The translations under genes and the position numbers were made by a program. The notes under the pieces were generated by a model. That model was not told the origin of the DNA and did no database searches. It worked only from the letters and a program-made list of their open reading frames with translations. Positions 1 through 6,482 of a DNA stretch of 6,901 nt are shown here, in pieces. The stretch spans positions 1 through 6,901 of the forward strand of contig QIMA01000247.1 in NCBI GenBank assembly GCA_003233535.1. The letters run 5' to 3'. The stretch is from Rhodanobacteraceae bacterium (GTDB lineage: Bacteria > Pseudomonadota > Gammaproteobacteria > Xanthomonadales > SZUA-5). Position 1 is the stretch's first letter. Each line of letters opens with the position of its first letter.

Positions 1-601
1 GGACCAAAATTCCGCGATTGTGCGTGGGCTCTAGCAGGTCAATCAGCGCCTCATCGTCGGGCCGTTCACCCGTCTGTGCGCCCCAGGCACGCTGGCGCAG
101 CTCTTCCGTGCCCAGTGACCTCCCGCGGTGGTACGGGTCGAGCACCAAGATGCCGTCCTCAACCGGCATCCGAACCAGAAAATGGCCGGGGAAAGATACG
201 CCTTCGGCAGCCAAGTCCAAGCCGCGTGCCAGATGCAGATAGATCACCGACAGGCTGATCGGAATTCCGCGACGCCGATCCAACACTTCATTGATATAGC
301 TGTTGCGCGGATCGTAGTAGTCCAACTCCTCACCGACGAATCCGGCCTCATCGAACAGGTAGCGATTCAGCGCGGCAACTCGGCGCAGGGGTTCGTCACC
401 GCTAATCGGCGAATTCATCACCTCGGCCAGGCGCCGAGCGTGTTCATCCAGACGGGCCAAATAATCGGCTACCGGCAGTTCGGGGTACTCATCGCGAGCG
501 ATTAGTAAGCTGGCTTCATCCAACGCTATGGCCTCATCCGGCGCTTCGGCCAGCCAGCCCCAGGGGTCATCCATTTCCAACAGCTCGGCACGGCGATTCA
601 C
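1..601 (-). CDS. SirB1-family transglutaminase-like protein, 3' end cut by window edge
   Basis: Translating the minus strand from GTG 601 gives 200 residues without a stop before the left edge. Usual family length is about 270, so roughly the last 70 residues are missing. The family core is clear: EELDYYDPRNSYINEVLDRR at about residues 91-110, then RGIPISLSVIYLHLARGLDL, GVSFPGHFLVR (134-144) and ILVLDPYHRG (151-160). These match the SirB1/transglutaminase-like fold that is usually followed by TPR-like repeats. The His of PGHFLV and Asp of LDPY sit where the transglutaminase His and Asp would be, but no cysteine lies in the RGIPISL segment, or anywhere in the 200 residues, so thiol catalysis is unlikely. 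The cellular role of the family is poorly known; it is often encoded near release-factor methylation genes. GTG 601 is chosen over the in-frame ATG at 574 because of the well-placed GGAGGG. It lies downstream of queC on the same strand, separated by a MITE-like repeat. Confidence 0.9.
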   Translation of the reverse strand, partial: MNRRAELLEMDDPWGWLAEAPDEAIALDEASLLIARDEYPELPVADYLARLDEHARRLAEVMNSPISGDEPLRRVAALNRYLFDEAGFVGEELDYYDPRNSYINEVLDRRRGIPISLSVIYLHLARGLDLAAEGVSFPGHFLVRMPVEDGILVLDPYHRGRSLGTEELRQRAWGAQTGERPDDEALIDLLEPTHNRGILV

Positions 602-607
602 CGCAAG

Positions 608-613
608 CCCTCC
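608..613 (-). promoter_or_regulatory. Ribosome binding site fixing the GTG start of the SirB1-family gene
   Basis: The minus strand reads GGAGGG followed by 6 nt and then GTG at 601-599. The near-perfect Shine-Dalgarno at ideal spacing supports the GTG start. The next in-frame ATG at 574 has no comparable site. The motif lies only 17 bp from the end of the inverted-repeat element to its right. Confidence 0.75.
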
Positions 614-629
614 GCATAGTCCATTGAGG

Positions 630-766
630 TTAAGGACACACTAAACGACTCACACGAGCCGCGTTGCCGTCCTTGCGTTTTCGGTGTCTTCCTTACTGGC
701 GACCCCGTTCTCAGATAAGAAAGGCAGACTCCGTCGCGGCCGATGAGTTGTTTAGTGTGTCGTTAA
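630..766. repeat. 137-bp MITE-like element with long imperfect terminal inverted repeats
   Basis: The left end (630-652) and right end (744-766) are inverted copies matching at 21 of 23 positions, with mismatches at 634/762 and 647/749. Both ends carry TTAA followed after one base by GACACACTAAAC. The pairing resumes further in as GCCGCG (658-663) against CGCGGC (735-740), and weaker complementarity occurs towards the centre (GTCT 686-689 with AGAC 726-729). No ORF is inside. TTAA is itself palindromic, so it could be either part of the inverted repeat or a target-site duplication around a 129-bp element (634-762). It lies between queC and the SirB1-family gene, just upstream of the latter's ribosome binding site, so a queC transcript reading on would contain a long hairpin. 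Non-autonomous transposable element is an inference; a structured intergenic repeat of another kind is possible. Confidence 0.7.
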
Positions 767-859
767 AGATGCGGGAGCCTGCGCACAGATACAAGTGTGT
801 GTAGCCATTAATGCGTGCGCACTGGTCATCTGCCAGTCAGTATCTTGAAAAACCCGTGC

Positions 860-1570
860 TCAATCGCCTACATAGCTCGTCGGATCTACCACGCCGGCAT
901 CGTCGAAACCCTTCGCCCGCAGCCTGCAGGCGTCACAGCGGGCGCAGGCGCGACCCTGCTCATCGGCCTGATAGCAAGAAACAGTGAGACCGAACTCCAC
1001 CCCCAGCTCGATCCCGCGATTGACGATATCGGCCTTGCTCAGATCGATCAGCGGCGCGTGCACCTGCCACTTTTCGCCTTCCACGCCGCCCTTGGTGGCC
1101 ACATGTGCCAACGACTGGAATGCAGCGACGAATGCCGGCCTGCAGTCCGGATATCCGGAGTAGTCGACCGCATTTACGCCGACAAACAAATCCCGGGCGT
1201 TCAGCACCTCAGCCCAGCCCATGGCAATGGACAGCATAATGGTGTTGCGCGCCGGCACGTACGTGATCGGAATGCCGCTACTGGCCTGCTCAGGCACATC
1301 GATATCGGCGGTTAACGCCGATCCACCAAGGCTGCGCAGATCCAGTTTCACCGTTTTGTGGCTGACCGCACCTAAGCGCCCAGCCAGCTTCGCTGCAGCA
1401 TCGAGCTCGGCGCGATGGCGCTGGCCGTAGTCCAGACTTAAGGCATAGCTGTCAAAACCTGCTGCCTTGGCAATCGCCAGAGTGACGGCTGAATCCATTC
1501 CTCCGGAAAGCAGCACCACTGCCTTGGGTTTGGTTTGCAGCATGCTCATCGGTTGGTTTATGCGTTCCAC
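860..1570 (-). CDS. queC: 7-cyano-7-deazaguanine (preQ0) synthase QueC
   Basis: QueC converts 7-carboxy-7-deazaguanine to preQ0 with ATP and ammonia, the last step before QueF in queuosine biosynthesis for tRNA wobble position 34. It is a cytosolic, zinc-containing enzyme. Visible motifs are the N-type ATP pyrophosphatase P-loop SGGMDS (residues 22-27), the family signatures YVPARNT (104-110) and [16 protein letters not shown] (132-147), and the C-terminal cysteine cluster C199, C209, C212 and C215 that binds zinc. Length (236) is normal. The longest reading starts at GTG 1570, but ATGs at residues 8 and 10 (1549, 1543) are equally plausible because the P-loop begins only 12-14 residues later and none of the starts has a clear Shine-Dalgarno. 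It follows the NUDIX-related regulator gene by 54 bp on the same strand, so co-transcription is possible. No queD, queE or queF is in the window. Confidence 0.96.
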   Translation of the reverse strand: MERINQPMSMLQTKPKAVVLLSGGMDSAVTLAIAKAAGFDSYALSLDYGQRHRAELDAAAKLAGRLGAVSHKTVKLDLRSLGGSALTADIDVPEQASSGIPITYVPARNTIMLSIAMGWAEVLNARDLFVGVNAVDYSGYPDCRPAFVAAFQSLAHVATKGGVEGEKWQVHAPLIDLSKADIVNRGIELGVEFGLTVSCYQADEQGRACARCDACRLRAKGFDDAGVVDPTSYVGD

Positions 1571-1624
1571 AGATCGAATTCGAGACTAGCGGCGGGATAT
1601 TTTGCCGATACGCAGCGTCGATGA

Positions 1625-2548
1625 CTACCAAGCACGCGGCACGTGCACGCCAGGAGCGGGTCGCTCGCGCAGCACTTCATGGCGAAAGCGGAACAGTGCC
1701 GCCGGCCGGCCACCGGTCGCGCGTTCGTGCTCGCCGGTACGCTCGACCAATCCGCCCTGCTCCACTAGTCGGCGAAAATTTTGCGTGTGCAGCTTGTTAC
1801 CAGCCAGCGCCTCGACCACGCGCTGCAGCTGCGAGAGTGTAAAGCGCTTAGGCAGCAGTTCGAACACCACGGGCCGGTACTTGAGCTTGCCGCGTATGCG
1901 GCCCAGGGCCGTCGCCAGCATGCGTCGATGATCCCAGGCCATCGGCCGACCCGCATAGCGCGTCAGTGAGCCCGGTTCAAAGGCGGGTGACTCCTCAACT
2001 AAGCCAATCTCCCAAAGCAACTCGTAGCGCTCCAAGCAGCGCTCTGGATCCCACTGCGAACGTTCCAGCCCAAAACACAGCGCGATCCGTTCGCGACGAA
2101 CCGCGTCGTTACCGGCCCAACTGCGCAGCCGCGGTGCCAGCTCCGCATTGATGAACGCCGGACACCCATCGCGCCAGTCTTCCCAGGGTAGGAACGCATA
2201 CCAGGGGCGCCAATGCGCGCTCAACTCCGGCGACGGGGTTTGCTCGCGCACTAGCGCCAGATAAGCGGTGGAGATCACCCGCGTCGATTGCGCACTGCTG
2301 GAACTGCCGCGATCACGATCGCCGAAGGTGTAAAGCTGCTCCAAATAGCCCAGATGTAGCTCAGTTTGCGCGCTCACCCAGCCCCGAATGCCACGCTCAA
2401 GCGTGGGGTGCTGGTGTATGTCCAGCGGTCCGGAGGGCAGAACCTCAAACGCCTGCTGCGCCGGGCCGGCCACGGTTAGTACGCGTGGCACATCGTCAGT
2501 CACCGCGACGATGACTGCGTCCAGACTGATCCGCAAAGAGGTTGGCAT
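1625..2548 (-). CDS. NUDIX-related winged-helix regulator, NrtR/NadQ (COG4111)-like
   Basis: The 307-residue product has two parts. The N-terminal half resembles a NUDIX fold (SLDAVIVAVTDDVPRVLTV at 8-26), but the place of the catalytic box GX5EX7REXXEEXGX holds LPSGPLDIHQHPTLERGIRG and WVSAQTELHLGYLEQLYTFG, which lacks the REXXEE core. It is therefore probably a ligand-sensing rather than hydrolytic domain. The C-terminal part (about 220-293: KLKYRPVVFELLPKRFTLSQ onward to FRRLVEQGGLVERTGEH and GGRPAALFRFR) matches the winged-helix DNA-binding domain of NrtR-type regulators. From memory, the nearest group is COG4111, which includes the alphaproteobacterial NAD-biosynthesis regulator NadQ; target and ligand here are unknown. 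ATG 2548 has no Shine-Dalgarno and a TAGACT hexamer ends 6 nt upstream of it, which would fit a leaderless mRNA. It sits 54 bp before queC and is divergent from proS. Confidence 0.8.
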   Translation of the reverse strand: MPTSLRISLDAVIVAVTDDVPRVLTVAGPAQQAFEVLPSGPLDIHQHPTLERGIRGWVSAQTELHLGYLEQLYTFGDRDRGSSSSAQSTRVISTAYLALVREQTPSPELSAHWRPWYAFLPWEDWRDGCPAFINAELAPRLRSWAGNDAVRRERIALCFGLERSQWDPERCLERYELLWEIGLVEESPAFEPGSLTRYAGRPMAWDHRRMLATALGRIRGKLKYRPVVFELLPKRFTLSQLQRVVEALAGNKLHTQNFRRLVEQGGLVERTGEHERATGGRPAALFRFRHEVLRERPAPGVHVPRAW

Positions 2549-2588
2549 AGGGCCAGTCTAGCCGGTTGCTGGGATCGTAGCCCACTCC

Positions 2589-2656
2589 TAGCCCGGATAT
2601 TTCATAAACTTCAAGGGCCTAGCGAGGGCGCGTGAAGTTTATGAAATTCCGGGCTA
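2589..2656. repeat. 68-bp inverted-repeat element (MITE/REP-like)
   Basis: A 25-nt left arm (2589-2613) beginning TAGCCCGGA and ending CATAAACTTCA is answered by a 24-nt right arm (2633-2656) beginning TGAAGTTTATG and ending TCCGGGCTA. The arms are perfectly complementary except for a one-base indel in the middle (GGATATTT against GGAATTT). The 19-nt loop holds no further obvious structure. It sits in the divergent gap between the regulator gene (start 2548) and proS. The size and symmetry suggest a dispersed palindromic repeat or a solo pair of insertion-sequence ends. No T-tract follows either side, so it is not a classical terminator. Confidence 0.75.
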
Positions 2657-2715
2657 ATTCGGCCACCTTGGGCTCGCCGAGCGAGCAGCTATCAGCGCTG
2701 CCTTCTGGGCCGTAG

Positions 2716-2735
2716 ACCCTGTACCACCCTGTACC
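2716..2735 (+). repeat. Perfect tandem 10-bp repeat upstream of the proS -10
   Basis: ACCCTGTACC occurs twice with no gap at 2716-2725 and 2726-2735. The second copy ends 4 bp before the TACAAT hexamer at 2740. The unit length is close to one helical turn, so two protein subunits could bind the same DNA face. The repeat occupies the -35 region, where no good TTGACA-like hexamer is found. An operator or activator site is inferred only. Confidence 0.5.
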
Positions 2736-2739
2736 CGGC

Positions 2740-2745
2740 TACAAT
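2740..2745 (+). promoter_or_regulatory. Candidate -10 hexamer of the proS promoter
   Basis: TACAAT is a 5/6 match to the sigma-70 -10 consensus and lies 30 bp before the proS start, giving a leader of about 24 nt. At 16-18 bp upstream there is no recognisable -35. The closest, TAGACC at 2713-2718, is 21 bp away. The promoter may therefore rely on an activator or have a poor -35. Confidence 0.45.
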
Positions 2746-2775
2746 CGCGCCTCCGATACGTATTAGCAGCTCAAA

Positions 2776-4494
2776 ATGCGCCTAAGTCAGTTTCACCTGC
2801 ATACCAGTAAACAAACCCCTTCCGATGCGGAAATCGCCTCGCACCAGCTGATGATGCGTTCCGGCATGATTCGCAAACTCGCCGCCGGCATTTACACCTG
2901 GACACCGCTGGGTTTACGCATCTTGCGCAAGGTGGAGACGGTAGTAAGGCAAGAAATGGAAAACGCCGGGGCTTTGGAGCTATTGATGCCGGCTGTGCAG
3001 CCGGCCGAGCTATGGCAGGAAACCGAGCGCTGGGAGCAGTTTGGCGGCCAGCTATTGAAGATGCGCGACCGCATGCAGCGCGAGTTTTGCTTCGGCCCTA
3101 CGCACGAAGAAGTCATTACCGACATGGCCCGCAATGAGCTGCGCAGCTACAAGCAGCTGCCGCTCAACTTCTTCCAGATCCAAACCAAATTCCGCGACGA
3201 GATCCGTCCGCGCTTCGGCGTGATGCGGGCGCGCGAGTTCTTAATGAAGGACGCCTACTCTTTCCACGTCGACCAGGACTGCCTGGGACGCACGTACCAA
3301 GTTATGTATGACGCCTACGCACGCATATTCACCCGCCTGGGTCTGCGTTTTCGTGCGGTAGACGCCGACACCGGCGCGATTGGCGGTAACGCCAGCCACG
3401 AATTTCACGTGTTAGCCGATTCTGGCGAGGATGCGATTGCGGTTTCCAATCAATCTGAATATGCCGCCAACGTTGAAAAGGCCGAGGCGCTTGCCGTCGG
3501 TGAGGCACGCCCAGCCGGCGCAGAGCTGAGCAAGATCGATACGCCCAGCCAACGCACGATTGAACAAATCAGCGAGTTTCTCAAAGTGCCGGCGGCGAAC
3601 TGCGTTAAGACCATGCTGGTGCGCAGTGAAAAGGGCCTAGTCGCACTGTGTGTGCGCGGTGACCATGAAATTAACGAGGTCAAAGCAGCCAATCTGGAGC
3701 AATTGCCAGGTGAGATCATTTTGGCCAGCGAGGCAGAGATTGCGCAAAGCGGAATTGGCTGCAGCGCAGGCTTTATCGGTCCGGTCGGGCTGCCCGATTC
3801 AATTCCGCTGATTGTCGATCGCAGTGCAGCAGTCTTGGCTGATTTCGTTTGCGGCGCTAATAGCGACGGCGCGCACTACGTCGGTGCCAATTGGCAGCGC
3901 GATGCGGTTGCCACCGACATCGTCGACCTGCGCAAAGTGGTCGCTGGCGATCCCTCGCCGGATGGACAGGGGAAACTGGAGTTAGTTCGCGGCATTGAGG
4001 TCGGGCACGTGTTTCAACTAGGGCAAAAGTACGCGAAGGCGATGGGCGCCACCGTGCTTGACCACCAAGGCAAAGCACGCACCATACACATGGGCTGCTA
4101 CGGCGTCGGCATATCGCGCATCGTCGCCGCGGCGATTGAGCAAAACCACGACAGCAAGGGGATTTGCTGGCCAGGACCGATGGCGCCGTTTCAGGTGGTT
4201 ATCTGCCCGATTCATAAAAAGGCCGATAGCCCGGTTGTTGCCTACGTGGAATCGCTGTATCGCCAACTGCAGTCCCGGGGCGTAGAAGTCGCTTTGGACG
4301 ACCGCGGACTGCGTCCGGGCGTGATGTTCGCCGATATGGAGTTGATCGGCATTCCACACCGCATCGTCGTCTCTGAACGTGGCTTGGAAAGCGATCAAAT
4401 CGAATACCGAGAACGTCGCGCTGACGAAAACGAACTTTGGCCGCAAAGCGAAGTGCTCGAGCGGGTTATCGCCAACACACTAATTACCGGATAA
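2776..4494 (+). CDS. proS: Prolyl-tRNA synthetase, bacterial type with editing domain
   Basis: ProS attaches proline to tRNA-Pro and removes misacylated Ala-tRNA-Pro in the cytosol. The 572-residue length equals the classical proteobacterial enzyme. Class II motifs are visible: motif 1 in the segment from [17 protein letters not shown] to LLMP (about 38-72), motif 2 [17 protein letters not shown] (139-155) and motif 3 [10 protein letters not shown] (440-449). The INS (YbaK-like) editing domain spans about 223-405, including CVKTM (276-280), whose Lys278 appears to match the editing lysine of the E. coli enzyme, and the GPVGLP loop (335-340). The anticodon-binding domain runs from about 471 to the end ([40 protein letters not shown]). 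ATG 2776 matches the usual MRLSQF N-terminus, but no strong Shine-Dalgarno precedes it. It is probably transcribed alone from the promoter at about 2740. Confidence 0.98.
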   Translation: MRLSQFHLHTSKQTPSDAEIASHQLMMRSGMIRKLAAGIYTWTPLGLRILRKVETVVRQEMENAGALELLMPAVQPAELWQETERWEQFGGQLLKMRDRMQREFCFGPTHEEVITDMARNELRSYKQLPLNFFQIQTKFRDEIRPRFGVMRAREFLMKDAYSFHVDQDCLGRTYQVMYDAYARIFTRLGLRFRAVDADTGAIGGNASHEFHVLADSGEDAIAVSNQSEYAANVEKAEALAVGEARPAGAELSKIDTPSQRTIEQISEFLKVPAANCVKTMLVRSEKGLVALCVRGDHEINEVKAANLEQLPGEIILASEAEIAQSGIGCSAGFIGPVGLPDSIPLIVDRSAAVLADFVCGANSDGAHYVGANWQRDAVATDIVDLRKVVAGDPSPDGQGKLELVRGIEVGHVFQLGQKYAKAMGATVLDHQGKARTIHMGCYGVGISRIVAAAIEQNHDSKGICWPGPMAPFQVVICPIHKKADSPVVAYVESLYRQLQSRGVEVALDDRGLRPGVMFADMELIGIPHRIVVSERGLESDQIEYRERRADENELWPQSEVLERVIANTLITG

Positions 4495-4532
4495 AAGCCT
4501 CATAAACCAGATAAGATGCTAGCTGGCACTCG

Positions 4533-4549
4533 AAAAAGTCAGTCTTTTT
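4533..4549 (+). terminator. Weak A/T-stem terminator candidate after proS
   Basis: AAAAAG (4533-4538), loop TCAGT and CTTTTT (4544-4549) form a 6-bp stem 39 bp after the proS stop. The stem is almost only A-T pairs and the T-run is inside the stem, so termination would be weak. The same T-rich stretch leads into the -35 of the next gene, which is an alternative explanation. Confidence 0.25.
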
Positions 4550-4576
4550 TGGCATCATCGCTACGCCTCGTACACT
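4549..4576 (+). promoter_or_regulatory. Sigma-70-type promoter of the H-NS-family gene
   Basis: TTGGCA at 4549-4554 (5/6 to the -35 consensus) is followed after 16 bp by TACACT at 4571-4576 (4/6 to the -10). Transcription would start near 4583, giving a leader of about 30 nt that contains GAGGA at 4602-4606, 5 nt before the ATG. The -10 lies inside a perfect dyad. Confidence 0.5.
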
Positions 4577-4581
4577 ACGAG
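4567..4581. promoter_or_regulatory. Perfect dyad overlapping the -10, possible operator
   Basis: CTCGTA (4567-4572), CAC, TACGAG (4576-4581) is a perfect 6-bp inverted repeat with a 3-bp centre covering the proposed -10 hexamer. A protein bound here would block RNA polymerase, so it is a candidate repressor site. Autoregulation is common for H-NS-type genes but usually through AT-rich curved DNA rather than short dyads. Confidence 0.4.
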
Positions 4582-4611
4582 AATAATTAACACCACGTTG
4601 AGAGGAATACT

Positions 4612-4932
4612 ATGGCTATTGATCTGAAGAATATGAGCGTCGACCAGCTCGGAGACCTTATCAGCCGCGCCCAGGCTCGGATTGTTGAGGTTAAGGAAGA
4701 GACCGTTAACAAGCTACGCGAGGAACTCAGTGCCAAGGCGAAAGCCCACGGCTTCGAAATCTCCGAGCTATTCGGTCGCGGCAAAGGCAAGCGTACGGTA
4801 AAGACGCCAGTCAAGCCGAAGTATCGCCATCCAGGCAATGCTGACGTCACCTGGAGCGGCCGCGGCCGTCAGCCAGTGTGGGTGCGCGAGGCGCTTGCCG
4901 CCGGCAAGACCCTAGATGACATAAGTATCTAG
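4612..4932 (+). CDS. H-NS histone-like family DNA-binding protein
   Basis: The 106-residue product is a small nucleoid-associated protein of the H-NS/HvrA type, expected to bind AT-rich DNA and silence transcription. The N-terminal half (about 4-47, DLKNMSVDQLGDLISRAQAR onward to EELSAKAKAHG) is a charged helical dimerisation region. A basic linker follows (GRGKGKRTVKTPVKPK, 55-70). The C-terminal DNA-binding module is KYRHPGNADVTWSGRGRQPV (70-89) followed by WVREALAAGKTLDDI (90-104), containing the conserved W-x-G-R-G-R-x-P core. GAGGA 5 nt before ATG 4612 and the usual MAIDL-like start support the N-terminus. It is monocistronic, with its own promoter and a strong terminator. Target genes cannot be told from the sequence. 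Confidence 0.93.
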   Translation: MAIDLKNMSVDQLGDLISRAQARIVEVKEETVNKLREELSAKAKAHGFEISELFGRGKGKRTVKTPVKPKYRHPGNADVTWSGRGRQPVWVREALAAGKTLDDISI

Positions 4933-4957
4933 TAAGTCAGCGACGAAGAAGTTTTCG

Positions 4958-4985
4958 AAAAGGCCCGCATCAGCGGGCCTTTTTT
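4958..4985 (+). terminator. Strong rho-independent terminator, probably bidirectional
   Basis: AGGCCCGC (4961-4968), loop ATCA and GCGGGCCT (4973-4980) make an 8-bp GC-rich stem followed by TTTTT (4981-4985). A-residues at 4958-4960 can extend the stem to 11 bp. It lies 25 bp after the H-NS-family stop. Read on the minus strand, the same hairpin ends in TTTT and lies about 50 bp after the exporter gene's stop, so it can serve both convergent genes. Confidence 0.92.
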
Positions 4986-5034
4986 GTGCGGGCACCACAG
5001 CATCAGCGGCGCCAGAAGCGGCGCCTTGCAGGAT

Positions 5035-6306
5035 CTAAGCGGTCAAACGCCGCGCCGGCAATAGTGAGTTTCCGAGCAACAAGCCGGCGGCCAACGATGC
5101 CACCATGACCACCAATGAAAAAGCCGCATCCAACCCCAGGTACACGTCCTTTTCAAAAATAAAACTCAGCGATCGGAAACCTACCGACCCCGGAACCAAC
5201 AAGATTAGGCCCGGCACTCGCAGCAGGGCTCCCGGCCGATTGAGGTAGCGAGCAAAGGCATTGCTCAACAGCGCCACTAATAGCGCGGAGAAGAACAGAC
5301 CCATTTCTGGCCCGGCCCAGTGCGTGCCGTAATGGGATGCCGAAAATGCGGCGGCCGAAGCGATAAAAACGTACACCCAGTCTGACGGGCGCGCGCGAAA
5401 CAACAGCGAGAATGCTAAGCCCGCGAAAGGGATAACGGCCCAGGCCAGCCAACTCGGCCCGACTCCCGGTGACGGCACTTCGGAGAAGCCCACTAACAGC
5501 TCTGCGGCCTTGGTCCCGGCCAACGCGCCAAAGGCCAGTTCTAACAACGTAACCATCCCGCCAGCCAGACGCGCGCTGCCGGAGACCAAGTGGCGCATTC
5601 CCAGTTCAGCGACCGCCACGGTTAGCGTGAGTCCAGGCATGAGTACGATCAGACTGGGAATCAGTACGACTTTGAAAGCAATCGGGGCCACCCACTGAGC
5701 GTAAGCGGCGGCGCCTAGTGCGGCGCAAAAAGCGGCGATGACCGACAGATTCTGGCCCAAACGTGGATGCCGCTCGCTGGCCAGGGCCAACAAGCCGATG
5801 AGTAGGCCAATCGCTGCTGAGGCGCCGATCTCGTTGGGGTGCGCACGCAGCAAACCGGCCACGCTCGCCGACGCCAGCGGAAAACCCAACAGCGTCTGAG
5901 CCAAATTCCAACTGCGTGATAGCGGCTGCAGTGCCCTCTCCAGCGCCTGTTCCGCCGCATCAATGCTCATCTGCCCGGCGATTACCGCCTCGGCGATGTC
6001 GTCGAGCATGCTCAATCGACCCAAATTGATGCCGTTGGGCTCGACCCGCAGCAACTCGGTATGAACTGGCGCGCCGGGCGGCAATCCGGTCTCGCGCAGC
6101 GACATCAAGATTAACGTCGGGCCTGACCAAACCTGAGCTGACAAACCGAGGCGCGAAGCAATTCCCAACAGCGCCGCCTCCAGGCGCGGCGCTGTGGTGC
6201 CGGCAGCGTGGAGCTCACGGGCAAAGGTGCAAAGCAGTGCGGTTCGCCGCGGCCAGTTCTCCCGCGCGCTGACCGAGTCGAGGACCATCGATTCAAACTT
6301 GTGCAT
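5035..6306 (-). CDS. Threonine/serine exporter family membrane protein (ThrE type)
   Basis: The 423-residue protein is a single-chain member of the threonine/serine exporter family, in which the N-terminal ThrE part and the C-terminal ThrE_2 part are fused. In Corynebacterium ThrE exports threonine and serine using the proton motive force; the substrate here is inferred. Residues 1-135 are soluble (FARELHAAGTTAPRLEAALL near 28-47). About ten hydrophobic segments follow, roughly at 138-153, 161-177, 187-204, 208-231, 247-266, 286-304, 310-325, 334-352, 363-377 and 393-412. Two related signature loops mark the two halves: PSLIVLMPGLTLTVAVAEL (217-235) and VPGLILLVPGSVGFRSL (364-380). ATG 6306 has AAAGGA only 2 nt upstream, closer than usual, and ATG 6288 is an alternative start. 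Both start codons lie in a potential hairpin. The gene is monocistronic, convergent with the H-NS-family gene and divergent from fis. Confidence 0.88.
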   Translation of the reverse strand: MHKFESMVLDSVSARENWPRRTALLCTFARELHAAGTTAPRLEAALLGIASRLGLSAQVWSGPTLILMSLRETGLPPGAPVHTELLRVEPNGINLGRLSMLDDIAEAVIAGQMSIDAAEQALERALQPLSRSWNLAQTLLGFPLASASVAGLLRAHPNEIGASAAIGLLIGLLALASERHPRLGQNLSVIAAFCAALGAAAYAQWVAPIAFKVVLIPSLIVLMPGLTLTVAVAELGMRHLVSGSARLAGGMVTLLELAFGALAGTKAAELLVGFSEVPSPGVGPSWLAWAVIPFAGLAFSLLFRARPSDWVYVFIASAAAFSASHYGTHWAGPEMGLFFSALLVALLSNAFARYLNRPGALLRVPGLILLVPGSVGFRSLSFIFEKDVYLGLDAAFSLVVMVASLAAGLLLGNSLLPARRLTA

Positions 6307-6312
6307 GGTCCT
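6281..6312 (-). promoter_or_regulatory. mRNA hairpin that could mask the exporter ribosome binding site and start
   Basis: On the minus strand AGGACCAT (6312-6305) is perfectly complementary to ATGGTCCT (6288-6281), with a 16-nt loop. The 5' arm contains the AGGA of the ribosome binding site and the first two bases of the ATG at 6306. The 3' arm contains the alternative ATG at 6288. If formed, the 8-bp stem would hide both. A translational control role is inference. Confidence 0.4.
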
Positions 6313-6320
6313 TTACGCGG

Positions 6321-6337
6321 CACCCGTGTTGCGGGTG
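6321..6337. promoter_or_regulatory. Perfect dyad upstream of the exporter gene
   Basis: CACCCG (6321-6326), TGTTG and CGGGTG (6332-6337) form a perfect 6-bp inverted repeat 14 bp before the exporter start. It could be an operator or, in the leader RNA, a stem-loop next to the ribosome-binding-site hairpin. No T-run follows on the minus strand, so it is not a terminator. Confidence 0.4.
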
Positions 6338-6482
6338 GTGAATGCTACGCGTTCGAAGATGAATCGGTGCCGTTTGCATGAAGCCTCACTCCCTAACTTG
6401 AACCAAAAGTAACGCGCGCGGCCAGGACGGCGACTGCAAGGGCCGCCAGCGGCTTTCAGGACACAAAATGTGAACGAGGGTC

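Noticed and set aside
128..505. Plus-strand open frame at the left end
   Set aside because: The minus strand encodes the SirB1-family core here; the plus-strand translation has no recognisable motif.
821..837. ACTGG/CCAGT hairpin after queC as a terminator
   Set aside because: It has only a 5-bp stem, and no T-run follows on the minus strand.
602..859. tRNA or small RNA gene in the queC-sirB1 gap
   Set aside because: No T-loop GTTCNANNC or acceptor stem could be found; the structure is explained by the inverted-repeat element.
815..1315. Long plus-strand open frame (166 codons) opposite queC
   Set aside because: It is the antisense of a clear QueC coding sequence, with no family resemblance and no ribosome binding site.
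1571..1624. preQ1 riboswitch or promoter in front of queC
   Set aside because: The 54-bp gap has no preQ1 aptamer-like C-rich loop or A-rich tail, and no convincing -10/-35 pair.
2672..2686. GCTCG-CCGAG-CGAGC small dyad before proS
   Set aside because: A 5-bp GC-rich palindrome is expected by chance in this composition, and it has no clear position relative to a promoter.
4018..4446. Minus-strand open frame (142 codons) inside proS
   Set aside because: The proS frame is intact and strongly conserved; the opposite frame is a by-product of its codon use.
5008..5025. GGCGCC-AGAAGC-GGCGCC hairpin after the exporter stop as a second terminator
   Set aside because: GGCGCC is self-complementary, so a direct repeat also explains it, and no T-tract follows. 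The terminator at 4958-4985 is sufficient.
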